Shown here piece after piece: positions 58,519 through 64,000 of a stretch of 64,000 bases of DNA. The stretch lies in assembly GCF_904846315.1 (NCBI RefSeq), contig NZ_CAJHAF010000001.1, forward strand, positions 1,178,001 to 1,242,000, given 5' to 3'. Made by a program: the position numbers and the translations under genes. The stretch's first letter is position 1. Every line of letters starts with the position of its first letter. Below the pieces are notes generated by a model that saw only the letters and a list, made by a program, of their open reading frames with translations, was not told the origin of the DNA and did no database searches. The DNA is from Psychrobacter jeotgali (GTDB lineage: Bacteria > Pseudomonadota > Gammaproteobacteria > Pseudomonadales > Moraxellaceae).

Positions 58519-58549
58519 TGATAAGTAGTGTAGAGAATACTACTTATCA
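58519..58549 (+). promoter_or_regulatory. Hairpin just before the iscU ribosome binding site
   Basis: TGATAAGTAGT pairs with ACTACTTATCA (perfect 11 bp, 9-nt loop), 8 bp before the AGGAGA of iscU. No T-run, so it is more likely an RNA processing or translation element than a terminator. Confidence 0.6.
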
Positions 58550-58568
58550 TCTAACCAGGAGAAGACTC

Positions 58569-58988
58569 ATGGCATATAGTGACCAAGTTATTGATCATTA
58601 CGAAAATCCACGCAACGTTGGCAACCTTGATAAGAATGCTAAAAACGTTGGTACCGGTATGGTCGGTGCCCCTGCTTGTGGCGATGTAATGCGTCTACAG
58701 ATTCAAGTCGATGACCAAGGCATCATTGAAGATGCACGCTTTAAAACTTATGGTTGTGGCTCAGCAATTGCTTCAAGCTCACTAGTGACTGAATGGCTAA
58801 AAGGCAAAAGCTTAGATCAAGCTGGCGAAATCAAGAACAATGACATCGCTGAAGAGCTAGCTTTACCACCAGTAAAAGTTCACTGTTCAGTACTAGCTGA
58901 AGATGCTATCAAAGCTGCTATTAGTGACTATAGAGGCAAAAGTGCAGCAGCGGCTGAAGGCAATAACGTAGAAGAAGCTACTAGCTAA
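58569..58988 (+). CDS. iscU: Iron-sulfur cluster scaffold IscU
   Basis: 139 residues. MAYSDQVIDHYENPRNVG is the family start; a longer frame from 58518 runs through a hairpin and is not used. Ligands: Cys37 with Asp39 (PACGD), Cys63 (YGCGS), Cys106 (VHCS). LPPVK at 99-103 is the HscA recognition motif. A C-terminal Ala/Glu-rich tail adds about 12 residues. Good Shine-Dalgarno AGGAGA. Confidence 0.98.
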   Translation: MAYSDQVIDHYENPRNVGNLDKNAKNVGTGMVGAPACGDVMRLQIQVDDQGIIEDARFKTYGCGSAIASSSLVTEWLKGKSLDQAGEIKNNDIAEELALPPVKVHCSVLAEDAIKAAISDYRGKSAAAAEGNNVEEATS

Positions 58989-59080
58989 GCTCAACGCTCA
59001 CCTTATTGTCTCTGGTGCTGAGCTGTACACTCAGTACGGCACCAACTTATTAAAGCGTCAAAATTATCTATTACACTGTC

Positions 59081-59121
59081 AAGGTGACAATAACGCTTAT
59101 GTGATTGTCACCTTTTATTTT
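59081..59121 (+). terminator. Terminator-like hairpin between iscU and iscA
   Basis: AAGGTGACAAT pairs with ATTGTCACCTT (perfect 11 bp, 12-nt loop), followed by TTTATTTT. It lies 93 bp after iscU and 133 bp before iscA. Confidence 0.65.
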
Positions 59122-59253
59122 AAATAATTACCTCAATATAGTTTATTAGTACCCTATCCTAAGAGGTTTATAGGTAGCAAAAACGTCTCATAGAATGAGA
59201 GAGACTATATTTTGCTAGGGTGTTTTACATATTAAGAGTCAATAGGAGTTGGC

Positions 59254-59574
59254 ATGATTGAAATGACAGAACGCGCCGCTCAGCATGTTCGAGATTTTTT
59301 GGACAATCGCGGTAAAGGTGAAGGTATTCGAGTAGGTATTCGTACTGCTGGTTGCTCAGGACTGGCCTACGTCCTAGAGTTTGTAGATACGCCAGACGAG
59401 AATGATACTAGATTCGACAGTCGTGGGGTTAATATCTTTATTGATCCAAAAAGCCTAGTTTATCTAGATGGTTTAATGATGGATTATGAAAAAGAAGGTC
59501 TAAATGAAGGCTTTAAGTTCACTAATCCTAATAAAAAAGGTGAATGTGGCTGCGGTGAATCTTTCACCGTATAA
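59254..59574 (+). CDS. iscA: Iron-sulfur assembly protein IscA
   Basis: 106 residues. The three conserved Cys are in [13 protein letters not shown] and [27 protein letters not shown] is typical of A-type carriers. It delivers clusters to targets. AGGAG lies before the ATG. The 265-bp gap upstream with a terminator-like hairpin is unusual within an isc operon. Confidence 0.97.
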   Translation: MIEMTERAAQHVRDFLDNRGKGEGIRVGIRTAGCSGLAYVLEFVDTPDENDTRFDSRGVNIFIDPKSLVYLDGLMMDYEKEGLNEGFKFTNPNKKGECGCGESFTV

Positions 59575-59620
59575 TGATCTGAACCTTCATAATAATAAAT
59601 AAAAAAGCCAGGTATACGCT

Positions 59621-60217
59621 ATGACAGTTACCAGTCAACAAGCTCAGTTTGATAACTTTTTTACTTTGTTTGAGCAGCCTGCTCAATTTGAGCTATCGCA
59701 AGCTGAGCTAGATCAGCGCCTACGCTCTCTGCAAAAACAGTATCATCCTGATAATATAGCGAAAAACAACAGTGCAGATGGCATCGATAAAGCCACTATA
59801 CAGCAACGATCAGAGCAATCTTCTGCTTTAATTAATCACGCTTATCAAACGTTAAGCGCTCCTGATAGCCGCGCCACTTATCTATTAGATTTGGCTGGAC
59901 AAGCGCAAACGTTAGAAAACTCTATCGCAGATTTAGACTTTCTAGATGATGCTATGGATATGCGTATTCGTTTGGATGATGCTATTGACCTTAAAGATTT
60001 AGCAGAGCTTAAACAGTTGCATCCACAAATCTCTGATCGTTTGCAGACACAGTCGAGGCGCTTCAGTGAGGCCTATGAAAGTGAAGACTGGCAAACCGCT
60101 ATTGATGCCGCTCAAAAGCTAAAATTCCTTGTTAAGCTGGATGCAGATGTTATCGCCGGTCTTGATGAAGTTGCTAATGCAGCCGCTCAACTAGATGATG
60201 ATGACCTGTACGTTTAA
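59621..60217 (+). CDS. hscB: Co-chaperone HscB
   Basis: J-domain protein that brings IscU to HscA. 198 residues, slightly longer than E. coli (171). The HPD motif is in LQKQYHPDNIAKN. SSALINHAYQTLSAPDSRATYLLDL and the C-terminal helical bundle (DAMDMRIRLDDA, VKLDADVIAGLDEVANAA) match HscB. It follows iscA by 46 bp. Confidence 0.95.
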   Translation: MTVTSQQAQFDNFFTLFEQPAQFELSQAELDQRLRSLQKQYHPDNIAKNNSADGIDKATIQQRSEQSSALINHAYQTLSAPDSRATYLLDLAGQAQTLENSIADLDFLDDAMDMRIRLDDAIDLKDLAELKQLHPQISDRLQTQSRRFSEAYESEDWQTAIDAAQKLKFLVKLDADVIAGLDEVANAAAQLDDDDLYV

Positions 60218-60428
60218 TCTTTAGCTATTTATTTATTTTTATAAAGCTAAAAAGTAAATATGCTTTTATTTTGCCGTATAATCTGCTGCGTCAAACCTAC
60301 TTTTGAACCGAATGATAAATACTGTATTAATAAATAATATATTAGTAGTCATTAATCATCATAGCTTTATTACCCTATTTTATAGCAGACTTTAATTTAC
60401 CTATTCTATATCTGATTTGAGTTGTCTT

Positions 60429-62306
60429 ATGTCCTTATTGCAAATCGCTGAACCCAATCAAAGTGCCCAGCCTCATCAGCATCGTTTCGGTCTTGGTATT
60501 GACTTAGGAACCACGCGCTCGTTGGTCGCAGTTGTCCGTTCTAGTAAGGCGCAAGTATTGCAAGCAAATGCAAGTACAGACACCCTTTTGCCCTCAGTTG
60601 TGTATTATCCAGAAACTGGTTCTCCACTAGTAGGCTATGAAGCGCTAGAGCACCTGCCTGATGATCCAAAAAACACAATTATTTCAGCTAAGCGTTTTAT
60701 GGGTCGTAGTCAAACAGATATTAAATTCTCTCACCCTTATGAGCTCAGTGGTCATGCTGATAGTATGCCAGCATTTGTTACCGCTCAAGGCGAAGTATCG
60801 CCTGTAGAAGTCTCGGCCCGTATTCTAGCAGCACTAAAACAGCGAGCTATTGATGCGCTACCAGAGGATAGTATTGAAGGAGCAGTAATTACCGTTCCTG
60901 CTTACTTTGACGAAGCGCAGCGCCAAGCAACTAAAGATGCGGCTCAGGCTGCAGGAATCAATGTTTTACGCTTGTTAAATGAACCTACAGCAGCGGCAGT
61001 GGCTTATGGACTCGATAAACCCTCTGAGGACAATAATGCCCATTATTACTTAATATACGACTTAGGTGGCGGTACTTTTGATGTCTCTATCCTTAAATTG
61101 ACTGATGGGGTCTTTGAAGTATTAGCGACTGGCGGTAATAGTGCCCTTGGTGGCGATGATATCGACCGACTACTAACTAATTGGCTGATTAAGCAGCTAA
61201 ATATCGCCCCTGCAGAGGTGAGTTTGCATGACAAGTCTATCCTAGCTCAACAAGCTAAAGCTTATAAACAAGCGCTAAGCGACGCTGAGCAAGTAGATAT
61301 CGATATTGTAGTCAACGATCAGTCTTATAAAGGCGTTCTAAATCGTGAGCATTTACTCGCTATTGCTGACCCTGTCAGTCGCCGAACGCTGAGCGTCTGC
61401 GAGCAAGTCCTACGTGACGCTAAATTAACTACCGAAGCTTTAGACGAAGTCATTTTAGTGGGTGGTTCTACCCGTATGCCTGCGGTTCAACAAGTGGTTG
61501 CTGATTTCTTTGCCAAGCAGCCATTATGTCGTCTTGATCCGGATGAAGTAGTCGCTTTAGGCGCTGCGCAAACTGCGCATCAGCTGGTCAATGGCGATAG
61601 TGACAGTAGCCTATTATTATTAGATGTGACTCCTTTATCGCTCGGTCTTGAAACTATGGGCGGCTTGGTAGAAGTGCTTATTCCCCGTAACACCCCTATT
61701 CCAGTCAAAAAGCGTCAAGTATTTACCACTTATCAAGATGGTCAAACGGGCATGGTAATACATGTGGTACAGGGCGAACGTGAAACTGTAGAAAACTGTC
61801 GTTCGCTAGGGCGTTTTGAGCTATATGGTATCCCACCAATGAAAGCTGGATTTGCCCGTATCGAAGTTACCTTTAGTATTGACGCCAACGGTCAGCTGAC
61901 GGTCAGCGCCCAAGAAACCACTACTGGTACCGAAAGCAAAATTGAGATTGTCCCTGCTTATGGTTTGTCTGATGAGCAAAAAGAGCAACTGCTTATGGCT
62001 GGCTTTAAACATGCAGAAGAAGATAAAAATGCGCGCTCATTAATAGAAACCAAAGTAGAAGCCGAACGTGAGCTCCTAGCATTACAATCCGCGCTTACTG
62101 AGTTTGCAGCTTTGTTAGATGACGATGAAATACAACAGATGAGTCTGCAAATGCAAGCTCTACAAACCGCGCTTGAGAGCGACGATTTAACCCTTATCGA
62201 AGCTAAACAAGTGGACTTAAAGCCGCATAGCGATGCTTTTGCTGCTCGTATTATGAACCAAAGTATTAAAACCAGTATGGCCGGTACTAGTGCCCAAGAT
62301 TGGTAA
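60429..62306 (+). CDS. hscA: Hsp70-type chaperone HscA
   Basis: ATP-driven chaperone that releases clusters from IscU. 625 residues from ATG 60429; an in-frame TTG at 60417 is unlikely because MSLLQIAEPNQSAQPHQ is the family start. GIDLGTTRSLVAVVRS, YDLGGGTFDVSILKL and ILVGGSTRMPAVQQVV are the nucleotide-binding signatures, then the substrate-binding domain. A TATAAT at 60277 in the 199-bp upstream gap has no clear -35. Confidence 0.98.
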   Translation: MSLLQIAEPNQSAQPHQHRFGLGIDLGTTRSLVAVVRSSKAQVLQANASTDTLLPSVVYYPETGSPLVGYEALEHLPDDPKNTIISAKRFMGRSQTDIKFSHPYELSGHADSMPAFVTAQGEVSPVEVSARILAALKQRAIDALPEDSIEGAVITVPAYFDEAQRQATKDAAQAAGINVLRLLNEPTAAAVAYGLDKPSEDNNAHYYLIYDLGGGTFDVSILKLTDGVFEVLATGGNSALGGDDIDRLLTNWLIKQLNIAPAEVSLHDKSILAQQAKAYKQALSDAEQVDIDIVVNDQSYKGVLNREHLLAIADPVSRRTLSVCEQVLRDAKLTTEALDEVILVGGSTRMPAVQQVVADFFAKQPLCRLDPDEVVALGAAQTAHQLVNGDSDSSLLLLDVTPLSLGLETMGGLVEVLIPRNTPIPVKKRQVFTTYQDGQTGMVIHVVQGERETVENCRSLGRFELYGIPPMKAGFARIEVTFSIDANGQLTVSAQETTTGTESKIEIVPAYGLSDEQKEQLLMAGFKHAEEDKNARSLIETKVEAERELLALQSALTEFAALLDDDEIQQMSLQMQALQTALESDDLTLIEAKQVDLKPHSDAFAARIMNQSIKTSMAGTSAQDW

Positions 62307-62396
62307 AATTACGACTGAAAAGATAATAGCGCTTTCTAATTTATAACTTTTTATATTCAAAACTTTCTGAAACAAATAGTAGCGGATAGAATAATT

Positions 62397-62735
62397 ATGC
62401 CAAAGATTACAGTACTACCCCATCATGAAATCTGTCCTGAAGGGACTGAAGTTGAGCTAGAGCCTGGTAGCAATTTATGTAAAGGGCTATTAGAAAAAGG
62501 TATCAAAATTGAGCATGCCTGCGAGATGTCGAAAGCCTGTACCACTTGTCATGTTGTGGTGCGTAAAGGATTCGATAATTTGGATGAAATGGATGATATC
62601 GAAGCGGATTTACTTGACCGTGCTTGGGGACTTGAGCCAGACTCACGCCTATCTTGTCAGGTAATGATTGAAGATGAAGACTTGACGATTGAGATACCTA
62701 AATATACTTTAAACCATGCTAAAGAAAATCATTAA
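62397..62735 (+). CDS. fdx: [2Fe-2S] ferredoxin of the ISC system
   Basis: 112 residues. Cluster ligands Cys42, Cys48, Cys51 and Cys87 (ACEMSKACTTCHVVV, RLSCQVM) are in the adrenodoxin-like spacing. It supplies electrons to cluster assembly. It is the last isc gene here; iscX is not found after it. Confidence 0.97.
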   Translation: MPKITVLPHHEICPEGTEVELEPGSNLCKGLLEKGIKIEHACEMSKACTTCHVVVRKGFDNLDEMDDIEADLLDRAWGLEPDSRLSCQVMIEDEDLTIEIPKYTLNHAKENH

Positions 62736-62767
62736 TCATGTGCTAAGTATCTTAGAGAAACTCTATT

Positions 62768-62803
62768 AAAAAGCCAGCTATTGTAATAATAGCTGGCTTT
62801 TTA
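62768..62803. terminator. Terminator of the isc operon
   Basis: AAAAAGCCAGCTATT pairs with AATAGCTGGCTTTTT around a short loop. The flanks suit both fdx and the convergent cyclase gene. Confidence 0.85.
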
Positions 62804-62830
62804 ACGCCGTAGTAAACTCCACTATTTATA

Positions 62831-64000
62831 CTATTCAATGCCACTCTCTTCTTTATCGATACGTTCGAGTGCGAGACTTAAATGATTTTTGATTTCCTGA
62901 TAGTCGTAATTTTTCATATCCTTAAAGTTTAGATGTAAATTAAATCCAGGCAAGGTATGATCCACCCACTTTGATAAACGTCCTTTATTCGCATCGGGAT
63001 CAAGCACTTGCCAAGCTTTTATCTCATTATCAAAACCTTTAAGCTGATAGCTACCTGCGTACTCACACTCATAGTCGTGACAGATATAATCATAGGTCGC
63101 TTGGCTGATTAATATATCACCTTTGCCAGCTATACTCTCCAGACGAGAGGCTAGATTGGCCTCTTTACCAATAATAGTATAGCTAAGACGATTATTACTA
63201 CCGAAATTACCAACATGGCAGTAGCCGGTAGTAATGCCGATGCGCACATACAACCCTTCAAACCCCATCAAGCGCCATTGCTGCTTCAAGCTGCGCATCT
63301 CACGGCGCATATCTATAGCCATCGCTACGCAATCCAGCGCATCCAGGCGCGCACCTTTGCTATCAGGCTCACCAAAGAAGCAAACCATACCATCACCGAT
63401 AAACTTATCCAGTACCGCACCATGCTTATTAGCAATGGTAGTCATGCAGCTCATATAAGTGTTTAGAATATCAGATAAATTATCAGCACTTAAACTGTCA
63501 GAAAGCTCTGTGAAGCCTGCAATATCAGAGAACATAATAGATAGCTTAGCGCGCTTATTAGCGACACTAACGGGATCATCAGACTTTATTATAGGCTGCC
63601 ACACTTGCGGTGGTACAAAGCGGGTTAATTTATTAATGACTGAGACCATAGTATCTAGCCGGCCAATGGTTTGCTTGGAGGCATTATCGTAGCTAATATA
63701 CTGGCGATATATATTTCCATATTGCCATAAGATCGCAACAATGCTCGCTGACAAAGTTATGGTTGGCAAAAACCCCTTATCACAGTCTATAGCGGCGCCG
63801 TTCAAGATGACACTAACATAGTAAAATACTATCATGGAGACCGCAGAAACTAGGATTAATTTAAATCGGTTTTCAGGAGCGCTAACAATCAGGCGTGCAC
63901 CTATTAATAGTCCTAGACTTAAAGAGATTATCGTACAAAACTGTACTGCACCAATGACTGTTGATAATAAAATTACCACTATATTGGAAGTCCAAAAGCT
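62831..64000 (-). CDS. Membrane-anchored class III adenylate/guanylate cyclase (N-terminus cut by window edge)
   Basis: At least 382 residues. The frame has no stop between GTG 63979 and the right edge, and the residues there (FWTSNIVVILLSTVIGAV) look like the inside of a membrane domain, so the start probably lies beyond the window. Three or four helices precede a linker (FVPPQVWQPIIKSDD) and the cyclase domain: IMFSDIAGFTELSD and DKFIGDGMVCFFGEP hold the two metal-binding Asp, YVRIGITTGYCHVGNFGS and ANLASRLESIAGKGDI the other motifs. It should make cAMP or, less likely, cGMP. The nucleotide specificity cannot be told safely by eye. Confidence 0.88.
   Translation of the reverse strand, partial: SFWTSNIVVILLSTVIGAVQFCTIISLSLGLLIGARLIVSAPENRFKLILVSAVSMIVFYYVSVILNGAAIDCDKGFLPTITLSASIVAILWQYGNIYRQYISYDNASKQTIGRLDTMVSVINKLTRFVPPQVWQPIIKSDDPVSVANKRAKLSIMFSDIAGFTELSDSLSADNLSDILNTYMSCMTTIANKHGAVLDKFIGDGMVCFFGEPDSKGARLDALDCVAMAIDMRREMRSLKQQWRLMGFEGLYVRIGITTGYCHVGNFGSNNRLSYTIIGKEANLASRLESIAGKGDILISQATYDYICHDYECEYAGSYQLKGFDNEIKAWQVLDPDANKGRLSKWVDHTLPGFNLHLNFKDMKNYDYQEIKNHLSLALERIDKEESGIE

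Noticed and set aside
58518..58568. Longer IscU reading frame
   Set aside because: It runs through a perfect hairpin and adds residues absent from IscU; ATG 58569 has AGGAGA at normal distance.

Overview
The window looks like chromosomal DNA of a gammaproteobacterium of the Moraxellaceae, most likely Psychrobacter. The basis is moderate-to-low GC with AT-rich spacers, the gene set and gene order, a tmRNA tag of ANDETYALAA, and many housekeeping proteins with acidic or low-complexity extensions. This is inference from the sequence; no database was searched. I see no prophage, transposase, integrase, CRISPR array, tRNA or rRNA. Most of the window is core genome.

Layout. 1-3.8 kb: a truncated endonuclease/exonuclease/phosphatase gene, a glycine-zipper protein with a repeat-rich N-terminus, and glycerol kinase, all on the minus strand. 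4.3-10.7 kb: a plus-strand export operon (TolC, BrkB/YihY membrane protein, HlyD adaptor, two ABC-2 permeases) with no ATPase gene. 10.7-16.4 kb: soluble transhydrogenase sthA, then ppsR and ppsA divergently arranged (PEP synthase and its regulator). 16.5-21.8 kb: a GYF/RDD membrane protein, the rpsF-rpsR-rplI operon without priB, a questin-oxidase-like gene, ssrA (tmRNA) and a carboxylesterase. 22.0-27.2 kb: a CreB/CreC-type two-component system, aroC and prmB. 27.5-32.2 kb: an L,D-transpeptidase, aspartate dehydrogenase nadX, a small membrane protein and a DUF389 protein. 32.4-37.7 kb: alaS, lysC, csrA and a HopJ-family gene. 37.8-43.5 kb: a YeaC-like protein, nadK, a Bax-inhibitor-1 protein, an intergenic inverted-repeat element, and a CcoI/FixI copper P-type ATPase. 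43.9-52.2 kb: mrcB (PBP1B) followed by a TPR lipoprotein that may be its LpoP-type activator, then prmA, a zinc-ribbon/DUF3426 protein, fis and purH. 52.3-56.2 kb: ppiD, an HU gene and an SCP2/UbiJ-like tail-anchored protein. 56.5-62.8 kb: the iron-sulfur cluster operon iscR-iscS-iscU-iscA-hscB-hscA-fdx, without iscX. 62.8 kb to the end: a membrane-bound class III nucleotidyl cyclase running off the right edge.

How the genes work together. PpsR and PpsA control gluconeogenic PEP formation; SthA and NadK balance and make NADP(H); NadX may feed NAD synthesis. PBP1B, the LpoP-like lipoprotein and the L,D-transpeptidase act on peptidoglycan. IscR probably represses its own operon through a near-consensus site overlapping the iscR promoter -35. 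The least explained items are the ATPase-less export operon with an embedded BrkB gene, the 76-bp inverted-repeat element at 40.5 kb, a terminator-like hairpin directly before purH, a terminator splitting the isc operon between iscU and iscA, the csrA leader, and the tail-anchored SCP2-like protein.
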